Source of the DNA: Candidatus Abawacabacteria bacterium
Lineage (GTDB): Bacteria > Patescibacteriota > Gracilibacteria > RBG-16-42-10
Reading direction: 5' to 3'
DNA: 64,000 bases
NCBI GenBank assembly: GCA_016207805.1
Contig: JACQZO010000002.1
Location: 1-64,000 of the forward strand
Part shown: positions 38,047 through 46,949 of the stretch, in pieces
Layout: every line of letters starts with the position of its first letter
Position numbering within the stretch: the stretch's first letter is position 1
Program-made: the position numbers and the translations under genes
The notes under the pieces: model-generated
What the model was told of the DNA's origin: nothing
The model's input: only the letters and a program-made list of their open reading frames with translations
Databases searched by the model: none

Positions 38047-38556
38047 ATGGCAATGATAAAAGTTTTAGGAATTGATCCAGGCACTGCTACCGTTGGCTAT
38101 GGTATTATAAAAGTTGAGGCTCATAAACCACAGTTTCTTGAATGTGGGGTAATCGAAACTCAGAAAAGTATGAATATGGAGCATCGACTACATGAAATCG
38201 GTACCGATATTGCACAACTTATTGCTGAACAAAAACCTGATATTTGTGCTGTAGAGGAATTATTCTTTTTTAAGAATATTACTAATGGTATTTCTGTTGC
38301 CCAAGCGCGAGGAGTAATTATATATGAAATAGTAAAAGCCGGTGTCCCATTATTAGAGTTCACTCCACTAGAAATGAAAGCATTGATTACTGGCCATGGC
38401 CATGCGTCAAAGTTACAAGTGGGGCAAATGATAAAGTCTATCTTGCAACTCGATACGATACCTAAGCCGGATGATGCTGCTGATGGCCTTGCTCTTGCTA
38501 TTTGTGGCTATCTGGCTACTCGTAATAAAAAGTGGATTCATCCAGGCCTTCAGTGA
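38047..38556 (+). CDS. ruvC: Holliday-junction resolvase RuvC
   Basis: 169 residues. Catalytic acids are all present: D10 in LGIDPGTATVGYG, E70/E71 in AVEELFFFKN, and D142/D143 with D146 in PKPDDAADGLALAI. The basic loop and HGHASKLQVGQMI match the family. RuvC cuts Holliday junctions symmetrically with RuvAB, which are not in the window. The 3' end overlaps the convergent LOG-family gene by 41 bases. It ends in TGA. Confidence 0.97.
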   Translation: MAMIKVLGIDPGTATVGYGIIKVEAHKPQFLECGVIETQKSMNMEHRLHEIGTDIAQLIAEQKPDICAVEELFFFKNITNGISVAQARGVIIYEIVKAGVPLLEFTPLEMKALITGHGHASKLQVGQMIKSILQLDTIPKPDDAADGLALAICGYLATRNKKWIHPGLQ

Positions 38557-39100
38557 TACGGCTCTTAATAGTCAATTCCAATAGCTCTTCCGGACTAGCG
38601 CTAAAAAAGATACGGGCATTGGTTCTATAAGCCAATGAGTCAATTACTTGATGAATCATGCGGCTCACTCCATTACTTTCTTCCAGAATGCCGATTATCT
38701 TGTTCTCATGATAAGCAAGAGTAAATTCATTGAGGGTTCCAATACCGCCACCAACAAAAATCACGATCTCACTATTGAAAATATTAAAATGATCACGGAA
38801 ATCAAATCCCATGCCGGTATAAGTAATAAAAGTGTGTGGCTCTAATGGCAAATGCCAATGATAAACATGATCAGTGGCATTTTTTGCTGGTGATATACCA
38901 AATACCTTGCCATTTTTGCTAGCAGCACCTTTTGCTGCTTCCAATGGCAAACCATTCGTTGCACCAGTAACTAGATAGTGGCCTTGCTCAGCAATGAGCT
39001 CACCTAAATGATAGGCTTTTCTTTCAGCTGTTTTGGTGATATGGCCTTTGGCTGAGCCCATTATACCAATTCTTATCGGTAAAACCTGATTTTCCGCCAT
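38516..39100 (-). CDS. LOG/TIGR00725-like Rossmann-fold protein
   Basis: 194 residues. The fold starts RIGIMGSAKGHITKTA and has LVTGATNGLPLEAAKGA and the phosphate-binding signature FVGGGIGTLNEFTLA (GGGxGTxxE). Related proteins include cytokinin-activating LOG phosphoribohydrolases and DprA-like or nucleotide-sensing SLOG proteins. A nucleotide-linked substrate is therefore likely, but the exact role is open. It converges on ruvC with a 41-base overlap. Confidence 0.75.
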   Translation of the reverse strand: MAENQVLPIRIGIMGSAKGHITKTAERKAYHLGELIAEQGHYLVTGATNGLPLEAAKGAASKNGKVFGISPAKNATDHVYHWHLPLEPHTFITYTGMGFDFRDHFNIFNSEIVIFVGGGIGTLNEFTLAYHENKIIGILEESNGVSRMIHQVIDSLAYRTNARIFFSASPEELLELTIKSRITEGLDESTFYYE

Positions 39101-39161
39101 ACAATAGATGAGTTTTTGTGTTCATATCATTGTAACACAAAATATTCATCTTAAGCGAGAA

Positions 39162-41156
39162 CTAATTACTAAGTGATTTAAGCTCTATTTGGAAGACTTT
39201 ACCCGATGCGGTCATCACCATTAACTGATCTTTGGTAAGGCCTGGTAGCAACTCTATATCTAACAAATCAGAAGTATCAGCGAATACATACTGCTCCTGA
39301 TATTTGCCGCTTTTACTAAGTACTACTATGCGTTGATTCTTAGCGTCCAAGACATATAGTACGCCGCTATCCGGATTTTTATCAGCTAGTATCTTCGTTG
39401 GTTCATTGAATGGATCAGTCAGGCCATCAATGATAAAGTCTTTTTTCTCATCAGCATATGTTTTGTAAATTTTGCCATCACTGGAAAGAATATATACAGC
39501 GCCATCAACTGCAATAGACACCGCTTTCTCCATAGGTAATTGAGCAACATTCTTACTCACGGGAGCTTGGAATCCTGCACTATCACGACCATATCTCCAC
39601 ACTGTATTTCCTGCTGGGTCCAGGAAGTACATGAATTTACGGTCACTATATTCAGTAATATCTACGGCATTTTTCCAGCTGGTTTCTTCTGTTCCAGGGG
39701 CTTTTATTAAACTGAAGGTGTCATTTTTGAATTCAACCAATTGATGATCTTTGGTATAAAGCTCAATACTATTTTCTTTGCTAATAGCAGTAGCTAATTG
39801 TAACTCATTAACGGTATTGCCATTGACAATTACTGTTCTTCGAGTTGGTTTGTCCATCGCTAATCGGTAGATAGCATCACTGTCAAATGCATATAAATCA
39901 TTGTTCAATCTCACCAAACCCTTGCCCTCAAAATTACTCCGCTCTTTGCTAAGATCATAAGCTACCTTGGGATTATCTACCCGATACACACGGTCAGCTG
40001 TTTCCAATAACTGTTTTATTTCTCCCAGCTCGCCTCGTATTTGGGCAACCAAAATTCCTTCACTAGTAGTGGCTAGAGCATCATTAAGCTTTTTTTGATC
40101 AGCTACCAATAAATTTTTAGCACTTTCTCTATCGATATTAAGTCGCGTTTTAGCTTCTTCACGATCTCTACTTACTTGAGTCAGCAGATTCTGTAAGTCT
40201 TTTTTTGCTGCATTACTTTGCTGAACAGCACTGAACCAATAAATACCGCCAATGACGACAATGACAACTAGCGCTCCAGCAATAATTTTATTTAATGGTA
40301 AGCCTTTTCTAACTAAAGGCCGATCACGATTAAAAATACGCTCTAAACTTTTTTGCAAATTTTCTTTTAGAATATCAAGAGTATTTACCAATCTGCTTGC
40401 CGAAGATAGATTGCCAACATTCGTAGTTGAAGTGGCATGAGCATGACCAACAACAGGTTTTTCTTTACTAGCAGGCTCCTCAACCATTGTTGGAGCAGTT
40501 GTTGTTGCCCGACATTCAATCACTTGTACATGCGCATGTTGCAGAGATGGAATCTCTACCTCATCGTCCCCTTTCCCTTTAATCTTGTTTTTCAAAGCGC
40601 CCATATCTACGATCTCATCTAATTTTTCTGTGCTCAACAAAATATGATCATTGGCCAAAAGATTACCACTGGCGAGTGAATGGAAAATTTTATTTTCATT
40701 GGATTCAGCGACCAAACCTTCACTGATCAATGTAATGTGTTGCCCTCGGACTAAATAAACACTACCCATACCTCCCACCGATAAGTGTAAATCGCTTTGT
40801 GAAAATACACCCAAGGCAATACTGAGACTCTCTTGCCATACGATACCTTCAGCCTCAGTTAACTGAAGGACAGAATCATTGACTACTTGTAAGGTTTCTT
40901 CAAAGCTTTGTTCAGGATTTCTGTCTAAATCTTGATAAAAATGCTGCTTAAAGCACTCAATAATAATATTTTTAAGCTCAGCAGCCAGTTCTCGATGATC
41001 TTTTAGAACAAAGGTAAAAAAGACGGATCCATATTGAGCCTCCATACTATCGTCTGGCACATATGAACTAGTGACAATAAGGTGTTGTGGGTCTCGTTTG
41101 CCCAGGGTAAGAGAACTTTGCTTAAGCGAAAACATGGAAAAGTAAAGCAAATACAT
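39162..41156 (-). CDS. Membrane protein: PP2C-like domain, coiled coil, extracytoplasmic propeller
   Basis: 664 residues. The N-terminal 220 residues resemble a PP2C-like phosphatase fold (SLSIALGVFSQSDLHLSVGG, GSVYLVRGQHITLISEG, DHILLSTEKLDEIV), but the metal-binding Asp motifs of active PP2C enzymes are not evident. One membrane segment follows (LNKIIAGALVVIVVIGGIYW), then a coiled coil (LQNLLTQVSRDREEAKTRLN). The C-terminal domain resembles an NHL/beta-propeller (KFMYFLDPAGNTVWRYGRD, AVYILSSDGKIYKTYAD, LYVLDAKNQRIVVLS). I recall similar architectures in other CPR genomes. The start may be the Met eight residues in (MFSLKQSSL). It could be a signalling protein with an outside ligand domain. 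Confidence 0.7.
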   Translation of the reverse strand: MYLLYFSMFSLKQSSLTLGKRDPQHLIVTSSYVPDDSMEAQYGSVFFTFVLKDHRELAAELKNIIIECFKQHFYQDLDRNPEQSFEETLQVVNDSVLQLTEAEGIVWQESLSIALGVFSQSDLHLSVGGMGSVYLVRGQHITLISEGLVAESNENKIFHSLASGNLLANDHILLSTEKLDEIVDMGALKNKIKGKGDDEVEIPSLQHAHVQVIECRATTTAPTMVEEPASKEKPVVGHAHATSTTNVGNLSSASRLVNTLDILKENLQKSLERIFNRDRPLVRKGLPLNKIIAGALVVIVVIGGIYWFSAVQQSNAAKKDLQNLLTQVSRDREEAKTRLNIDRESAKNLLVADQKKLNDALATTSEGILVAQIRGELGEIKQLLETADRVYRVDNPKVAYDLSKERSNFEGKGLVRLNNDLYAFDSDAIYRLAMDKPTRRTVIVNGNTVNELQLATAISKENSIELYTKDHQLVEFKNDTFSLIKAPGTEETSWKNAVDITEYSDRKFMYFLDPAGNTVWRYGRDSAGFQAPVSKNVAQLPMEKAVSIAVDGAVYILSSDGKIYKTYADEKKDFIIDGLTDPFNEPTKILADKNPDSGVLYVLDAKNQRIVVLSKSGKYQEQYVFADTSDLLDIELLPGLTKDQLMVMTASGKVFQIELKSLSN

Positions 41157-41218
41157 CGCGATGGTAGCAAAAAACCGTGGGGGTTAAAAGAATTACCAGA
41201 ACAAAGCCCACGATTTTG

Positions 41219-41227
41219 TGGTATAAC
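41219..41227 (+). promoter_or_regulatory. Extended -10 promoter of rlmN
   Basis: TGGTATAAC matches TGnTATAAT except at the last base, 19 bases before the start codon. No good -35 is present. Confidence 0.45.
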
Positions 41228-41246
41228 ATTAGAGTAACTGGATTTT

Positions 41247-42281
41247 ATGTTTGTTCCTGATCAATTAAAGGAATGGCTTATCACAAAAGGACAGCCTGCT
41301 TATCGTTATCAACAGATAATGCAGGCAATTTTTAAAGAAGGGAAGCAATCATTTGCTGAAATTCTTACTTTACCAAAAGCCTTACGTACTGACTTAGAAA
41401 ATACTTTTTCTCTGACTACTATGGTCAGAAAGTTAGTATCTCGTTCAAAAGATAATAATTGTACTAAAATATTGTTTGCTTGTGCTGATGGTCAAATGGT
41501 AGAGGCAGTACTTATGGAGTTCGAAGATGGTAGGTATTCAGCCTGTATATCAAGCCAAGTTGGCTGTGCTTTGAAGTGTTCATTTTGTGCTACTGGTGAC
41601 TTTGGTTTCAAACGAAATCTTTCTAGTTTGGAAATTTTGGAGCAGGTTTGGTCTTTACAAAGCGAATTAACAAAAGAAGGTAAACGTATTTCAAATTTAG
41701 TATTTATGGGGATGGGGGAACCTTTATTAAATTACGATGCAGTAATTGAAGCAGTTAAAATGATCAATAACCCCGATCTAATTGGTTTGGGTATGCGGCA
41801 CATCACCATATCCACTTCAGGTATTGCACCATGTATTTATGATCTAGCTAAGGATTTACCACAAGTCAACTTAGCCATTAGTTTGCATGCACCAGATCAA
41901 ACAATTCGAGCCCAAATTATGCCGATTGCGAAAAAGTATGATTTAAAAGAATTATTTGCTGCAGTGGATCATCATATTGAGCAAACACATCGTCGTGTTA
42001 CCTATGAGTATCTATTGATTGATGGTCTCAATGATACCGAAGAATTGGCTCATATATTGGGGAAAAAGATCAAAAATCAATTATGTCATGTTAATCTAAT
42101 TCCTTGGAATCAAACTACACATCCTACATTTAAACCATCAACTCGTAGTGCAATATTTAAGTTTGCCCATATTCTGGAAGATTATGGTGTGCCAGTAACC
42201 ATTCGTGTCACAATTGGCTCTGATATCGATGCTGCTTGCGGGCAACTAGCCAATCGCTCTCAGGAACAGATTAGTGTTTGA
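41247..42281 (+). CDS. rlmN: 23S rRNA (A2503-C2)/tRNA A37 methyltransferase RlmN
   Basis: 344 residues. The radical-SAM cluster motif CxxxCxxC is C107-C111-C114 (CALKCSFC). Other motifs are VFMGMGEPLLNYDAVIEA, ISTSGIAP and ISLHAPDQTIRAQIMPIAKK. The C-terminal cysteine that forms the covalent intermediate is C331 (DAACGQL). It methylates A2503 in the ribosomal peptidyl-transferase centre and often A37 in tRNA. It overlaps the end of the convergent SecD-like lipoprotein gene by 11 bases. It ends in TGA. Confidence 0.96.
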   Translation: MFVPDQLKEWLITKGQPAYRYQQIMQAIFKEGKQSFAEILTLPKALRTDLENTFSLTTMVRKLVSRSKDNNCTKILFACADGQMVEAVLMEFEDGRYSACISSQVGCALKCSFCATGDFGFKRNLSSLEILEQVWSLQSELTKEGKRISNLVFMGMGEPLLNYDAVIEAVKMINNPDLIGLGMRHITISTSGIAPCIYDLAKDLPQVNLAISLHAPDQTIRAQIMPIAKKYDLKELFAAVDHHIEQTHRRVTYEYLLIDGLNDTEELAHILGKKIKNQLCHVNLIPWNQTTHPTFKPSTRSAIFKFAHILEDYGVPVTIRVTIGSDIDAACGQLANRSQEQISV

Positions 42282-43287
42282 TAAATGAGATCAAACTCAA
42301 AGATGCTGGCATAAAGGGCATACTTAACTGACTTGCTATCTTTGTTGCCTCCTCTTGATTGAAATCATCGAAGATGAGAAAGGTACCATCATCTACTCTG
42401 GTAGTAAAAGTGATTGAAGCATGAGGAAAGTCATCGACAAAGATCTTTAATTCCTTATTTCGATATTGCTCACTAATTCTTGCTAGTTCTGCTTTACCCT
42501 TTTCATCAAGTGTGATCTTGACAGCATAGTTCTTATTTCGGTCTGAATTAGGATCTTTCTTTATCACTTCGGCTTTAGTGATAAATTTTGCTAATGAAGT
42601 AATGGGGGCGAAGTTTAGTCTAGGTTCAGGGCGTTTGAGATAACGCAATACTTCTTGATAACGAATCTGCTCAGTCTCACCATTGCCGATTTTCTCTAAT
42701 ACTTTAGCGAACCAAATAGTAGTATCGAGTTCAACGATAGGAGTCATTTCACCTATGCCAGTTTTCTGTAAAGCACTCCAGTAGGCATTTTCTTTTACCC
42801 TAGCTTGTAGCCAGGGTCCACGCATCCCTTTTTCTAAGTGATTCACTTTTTCACTAAAGCTCATTACCACTTCGTCCATACTCAATTTCTTTTCAGTTAC
42901 TTTTTTATAAGCTTCATTAATAATATTCTTTTGACCTTGATTGTAATTAGCAACCTCTTCCTTCTCAGCAGCAGTCAATGTCTGTCTGGGTTCTTGTAGG
43001 GTAAGATCATAAGAAGTTGCTAAGCTTATCGCCTTGCTAATATCAAAATTATCAGTGTCTAGCGCGACGACAAGATCATTATTGTTAACTTTTACTTCAC
43101 TACCATCTATCGCTAAAAGTTTCAAACGTGACTCGAGATGAGTTTTTATGGTCTCGATATCGTTATTTGTCATGCCCGGTTTAGGAATGGGGCGGTAGGT
43201 AAGTTCATAATTAGCAGTAACGCTACCGCCACAGGCAGTGAGTATTAAGGTGAAGAGACATATAACAAGCAAAGGAGCTTTCTTCAT
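42271..43287 (-). CDS. Lipoprotein collinear with the periplasmic part of SecD, including a parvulin-like insert
   Basis: 338 residues. A lipoprotein signal peptide with lipobox LTAC puts the lipidated Cys at 19. The mature part follows SecD P1 in order. IETIKTHLESRLKLLAIDG matches GIKNVIERRINNLGIAE of SecDF. LTLQEPRQTLTAAEKEE matches the start of the SecDF insert. A parvulin-like segment ending in TTIWFAKVLEKIGNGE matches NGIYIMKVLETKKEP. YAVKITLDEKGKAELARIS and LKIFVDDFPHAS match the P1 head (FAVALQFNEEGKKLFGDIT, VAIFLDDVLISQ). It lacks membrane segments, the second parvulin domain and all SecF parts. It follows lgt, whose product would lipidate it. It probably assists export or folding at the outer membrane face, by inference. 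Confidence 0.8.
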   Translation of the reverse strand: MKKAPLLVICLFTLILTACGGSVTANYELTYRPIPKPGMTNNDIETIKTHLESRLKLLAIDGSEVKVNNNDLVVALDTDNFDISKAISLATSYDLTLQEPRQTLTAAEKEEVANYNQGQKNIINEAYKKVTEKKLSMDEVVMSFSEKVNHLEKGMRGPWLQARVKENAYWSALQKTGIGEMTPIVELDTTIWFAKVLEKIGNGETEQIRYQEVLRYLKRPEPRLNFAPITSLAKFITKAEVIKKDPNSDRNKNYAVKITLDEKGKAELARISEQYRNKELKIFVDDFPHASITFTTRVDDGTFLIFDDFNQEEATKIASQLSMPFMPASLSLISFIKH

Positions 43288-43338
43288 AAAATTGTACTAA
43301 ATAAAATAATTATTGCCTGAACAAGATAATCTACTCTT

Positions 43339-44124
43339 TCATCCTCGTCCATCTGTCTTCCGTGAAAGCTGTAGTATCCATACGATGGCGAATACCAAGA
43401 TCGGAAAAGTGAGTATTTGTCCCATAGTGATAATTCCACCGATCAAGCCAATTTGTCGATCTGGCTCACGGAAACATTCTACTACTATTCGAATAATACT
43501 ATAGAAGAGTAAGAATAGAGCTGTTCGCAACCAAGGTTTTGCAGTAAAACGGTGAATCCTAAGTAGTAATATTCCGACAATAATATGGAGAAGGGCTTCA
43601 TATAATTGAGCTGGATGACGATAGCCACTTGCTGTTGGGAATTGTATTGCCCATGGTAAGGTACTTAGTCTGCCATACAATTCGGCATTGATAAAGTTTC
43701 CAATCCTACCTAAAGCTAGGGTAAATGGTACAAACATCACCACATAATCAGCCAAACCACTGAAGGTAATTTTGTAATTACGACAAAATAAATAAGTTGC
43801 TGCCACCACACCGATAAATCCTCCATGAAAAGACATTCCCCCTTGCCACAAAGCAATCACCTCAAGTGGATTATGATAGTAATAGCCTAAATTATAAAAA
43901 AGCACATATCCCAGGCGGCCGCCGATAACGACTCCTAAGGCAGCATAGAAAATATAATCAGTAATTTCCGCCTGTGTTAATTTTAGTTTCGACTTGCTTA
44001 AAGCAATATATATCAAAATGAAACTTAACAAGTACATAATTCCATACCAGTGGATGGCAATTGTGCCCCACTGAAAAGCAATAGGACTAATCGGTGGAAA
44101 ATCAATAAGTAAGAGCTCTATCAT
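43339..44124 (-). CDS. lgt: Prolipoprotein diacylglyceryl transferase
   Basis: 261 residues, about seven membrane segments. Motifs are HWYGIMYLLSF, GGRLGYVLFYN, GMSFHGGFIG and the Lgt signature GRIGNFINAELYGR. It transfers diacylglycerol from phosphatidylglycerol to the lipobox Cys of prolipoproteins. The gene starts 23 bases before the end of the O-antigen ligase frame and is followed by a lipoprotein gene, so substrate and enzyme are probably co-expressed. The phosphatidylglycerol could come from the phosphatidyltransferase at 24.8 kb. Confidence 0.96.
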   Translation of the reverse strand: MIELLLIDFPPISPIAFQWGTIAIHWYGIMYLLSFILIYIALSKSKLKLTQAEITDYIFYAALGVVIGGRLGYVLFYNLGYYYHNPLEVIALWQGGMSFHGGFIGVVAATYLFCRNYKITFSGLADYVVMFVPFTLALGRIGNFINAELYGRLSTLPWAIQFPTASGYRHPAQLYEALLHIIVGILLLRIHRFTAKPWLRTALFLLFYSIIRIVVECFREPDRQIGLIGGIITMGQILTFPILVFAIVWILQLSRKTDGRG

Positions 44125-45439
44125 AAGATGGTATTAAAGCAGCAAGAATCCAAATATGGACCAAAAGGAAAGGGTAGAGAAGGCTATTCATAAACATTGA
44201 GCTCACTAGTAATGCAATAAAAGCGCTAGCAATACCGAGGCCCAGATCTCGGTCAGCTGAATTAAATAACTTTTTTCGATACCAAGCTTTAAAGCTTGCT
44301 GATAGAAAAACCCACCATAGCCATATATAGGCAAGACCACCAGTAATGCCAGTAGTGACAAAAATAGTTAGTAAAGTATTTTCTAAGCCGCCCCGATTAT
44401 TAACATCAAATTCATCTACTAAAGCGTAGAAGTCTTGAACGGTCGCTAAATTATTATAGCCAACTCCTAATATGGGAAAATTATTTAAGATTCTCGTTCC
44501 TTTATCCCATGAATAAACTCTTTTTAGTCCTGTCTCATCCACCGAAAGCCCATCTGTAATACGTTGTACGGCTCTAGGGGAAGCGACTACTCCTAATGTA
44601 ATACAAATAGCACCAATTAAAAGCATTTTGGGTGATCGCAATATGCCGATTAACAAAAATGCAGCAATAAAGGCGATGTAACCCGTTCGAGAAAAGGTGA
44701 GCAATAAAGCCACACTACAAAATAAGACACTAAAAACGATGAGAGCTTTAATATGTTTACTACTCGTGGGATATATACTAATAGCTAAGGCCATAATCAT
44801 GGCAAAGTAAGTGCCAATAAAATTAGGGTCAAAAAAAGTGCCTAATAAGCGATCTTGATGAGGATCCCAGCCGTACTGAATGGCATAGGCTGTGAAATCT
44901 GGCATAATCACTAGCTGAATGAAGCCACCAATGCTAACTAAAATACTGGTCCACAGTATTAGCTTTAGTAAGAAATTTAGCCTGCTTTTACTTTTCTGCA
45001 CAAATTCAGCAGTAATAAAATAAAGCAATGCATAGGCGGCAAAGCGGAACCAATATGAAAAGCTGACAATGGCGGATTTTAAATTGAGACTATCAATATT
45101 GAGCAGATTCACTAATCCCACCAAATAGGAAAGCAAAGCGACTACACAAAAGACTAAAATTGGCATGCTAAAAGGAGTTTTTGTCAATTGTCTTTCATAG
45201 ATCAATTTGTGCATGATCCAGGCTGAGCCAATGAAGAGCACGACTATGTCAGTGACAATGATCGCAGCGCCACCCCGCTCATCTGTTCCTAGAGAAATAC
45301 GGGCCAATTGGCCAGCAACTATACTTAAAAATAAACAAATATAGCCAAACTTCGGATAGCGTAAAAAAAGCAACCATAGTGCAATTCCTACCCCTGCCGC
45401 TGCCACTAGTGCTAATAGTAATAAGTGATCGAAGAGCAT
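44102..45439 (-). CDS. O-antigen ligase/polymerase-like membrane protein (Wzy_C)
   Basis: 445 residues with about ten or more membrane segments. The Wzy_C/WaaL-type region has LLGTFFDPNFIGTYFAMIMA, LLTFSRTGYIAFIAAFLL and a large outer loop with ILGVGYNNLATVQDF. Members polymerise or ligate sugar repeat units on lipid carriers at the outer face of the membrane. With manC in the same run it points to surface polysaccharide synthesis, which may also serve as anchor for the SLH proteins. It overlaps lgt by 23 bases. Whether it is ligase or polymerase cannot be told. Confidence 0.85.
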   Translation of the reverse strand: MLFDHLLLLALVAAAGVGIALWLLFLRYPKFGYICLFLSIVAGQLARISLGTDERGGAAIIVTDIVVLFIGSAWIMHKLIYERQLTKTPFSMPILVFCVVALLSYLVGLVNLLNIDSLNLKSAIVSFSYWFRFAAYALLYFITAEFVQKSKSRLNFLLKLILWTSILVSIGGFIQLVIMPDFTAYAIQYGWDPHQDRLLGTFFDPNFIGTYFAMIMALAISIYPTSSKHIKALIVFSVLFCSVALLLTFSRTGYIAFIAAFLLIGILRSPKMLLIGAICITLGVVASPRAVQRITDGLSVDETGLKRVYSWDKGTRILNNFPILGVGYNNLATVQDFYALVDEFDVNNRGGLENTLLTIFVTTGITGGLAYIWLWWVFLSASFKAWYRKKLFNSADRDLGLGIASAFIALLVSSMFMNSLLYPFLLVHIWILAALIPSYDRALTY

Positions 45440-45448
45440 GGGAAGGAA

Positions 45449-45967
45449 TTAATGTTCAATACACTGCAAATATAAGTGCCAAGCTAATGGTCTAGACTTT
45501 TTACTTAGCTTTTCAATAAACTGTTCAACACTGAATAAAGGATCTTGTAATTGTAACCAGTTAATATGTTTTTCAATGACAAATTGGGACAATTTACCAA
45601 GAGTTTGCCAATATAATTTGTCTTCGCCAATAGTAGGAGACAAACTTTCTTCATGAATGCCTTGGTTAATTTGTAGCATGGCATTTTCTTTCTCCCAAAA
45701 ATACATTTTGGCAATTAAACGCAGGTTATTCTCTAAGTGAGGAAAGTTTTGTTGTAAAGAGTGGTCATTACTGTCTGCATCACCAAATGCCTGACTAGCC
45801 TTGCCTTCTTCGATGCAGACAGATGCAACACTAGTCACGATGCCATAATGAGAATTACTTTCGGTGCTGATTAAGCTCCCTATCCGGACAGCTGTGGGCA
45901 TATAGCATTCGACAGTGATACTCTCATTCTCAATTAAAATGATTTCACCAATTCTTTTTTGTTTCAT
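45449..45967 (-). CDS. Protein of unknown function with N-terminal HAS-barrel-like region
   Basis: 172 residues. The first 60 residues (RIGEIILIENESITVECYMP, VRIGSLISTES, YGIVTSVASVCIEEG) read like a small beta-barrel of the HAS type found at the N-terminus of HerA-like ATPases. The rest is helical and lacks an ATPase. The start ATG overlaps the trpS stop as ATGA, which supports real, coupled translation. A 9-base gap separates it from the O-antigen ligase gene. I do not recognise a family. Confidence 0.6.
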   Translation of the reverse strand: MKQKRIGEIILIENESITVECYMPTAVRIGSLISTESNSHYGIVTSVASVCIEEGKASQAFGDADSNDHSLQQNFPHLENNLRLIAKMYFWEKENAMLQINQGIHEESLSPTIGEDKLYWQTLGKLSQFVIEKHINWLQLQDPLFSVEQFIEKLSKKSRPLAWHLYLQCIEH

Positions 45968-46932
45968 ACAATGCCTACTTTATTGCGTACAGTATCGATA
46001 GTTCTTCTAGCTATCACTTTAGCTTGGATAGCACCTTCTTTTACAATATTTTCCAAATCAGTTTGAGTAATCATGTGATACTTTTTTCTCATAGGGGCAA
46101 AATAATCTAGCATTGCTTGGGCCAATAACTTTTTGGCTTCGCCATAGCCCATACCACCTTTAAGGAATCTTTCTTTGACCTGCTTACATAAATGTTCGTC
46201 TCCCACTAGCTCCAAATACTGATAAATAATATTGCCTGCCAAATCTTTGGGTTCATCTATGCCCTTGGAGTCTGTTTTGAGGCTCATGATCTTTTTTACC
46301 AAGCTTTTTTCATCCTCAAATGGGCTAATGGTATTATGGTATGATTTGCTCATCTTTTCACCATCAATGCCAGTAACTGTAGCTGTTTCTTCCATGATTA
46401 CTGCTTGAGGCAAAACAAATGTTTCACCATAATAGTGGTTAAACTTCTCCGCAATATCTCGGGCGATCTCTACATGTTGTTTTTGGTCTTTTCCGACAGG
46501 CACATGCGTACTCTGATAGATTAAGATATCAGCTGCCATTAGTACGGGGTAAGCAAATAAGCCGGCACTGGCTTCTTTTCCTTTGCTGAGCGCATCTTTG
46601 TAAGCATGGGCTCTTTCTAATAAGCCGAAAGGAGTAAGACAATTGAATATCCAAGCGAGTTCTGTATGCTCTGGAACATCCGATTGAATGAAAATGATAG
46701 ATTTCTTTGGGTCAATGCCATAGGCAATATATTCTCTTAGAATATTCCAAGTATTAGTGACTAGTTTTGTCCCATCCCTTTCGGTGGTAAGGGCATGATA
46801 ATTAGCAATGAAATAGATATTTGTTCTATTTTCACCATTCTGTAAATCAACAAATTGCTTGATTGCGCCAAAATAATTGCCCAAGTGAGTGTGTTCACCT
46901 GTTGGTTTCGTTCCCGAAAAGAATATCTGCAT
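45964..46932 (-). CDS. trpS: Tryptophanyl-tRNA synthetase
   Basis: 322 residues, class I fold. The HIGH-like motif reads THLGNYFGAI, and KMSKS is exact in GIDGEKMSKSYHNTI. FSGTKPTGEHTHLGN and IFIQSDVPEHTELAW are typical of bacterial TrpRS. It charges tRNA-Trp. It lies 17 bases after recA and is coupled by ATGA to the next gene. The leader CTTCAACGCTTTT resembles the other start-upstream elements. Confidence 0.96.
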   Translation of the reverse strand: MQIFFSGTKPTGEHTHLGNYFGAIKQFVDLQNGENRTNIYFIANYHALTTERDGTKLVTNTWNILREYIAYGIDPKKSIIFIQSDVPEHTELAWIFNCLTPFGLLERAHAYKDALSKGKEASAGLFAYPVLMAADILIYQSTHVPVGKDQKQHVEIARDIAEKFNHYYGETFVLPQAVIMEETATVTGIDGEKMSKSYHNTISPFEDEKSLVKKIMSLKTDSKGIDEPKDLAGNIIYQYLELVGDEHLCKQVKERFLKGGMGYGEAKKLLAQAMLDYFAPMRKKYHMITQTDLENIVKEGAIQAKVIARRTIDTVRNKVGIV

Positions 46933-46949
46933 AAAAGCGTTGAAGACTA

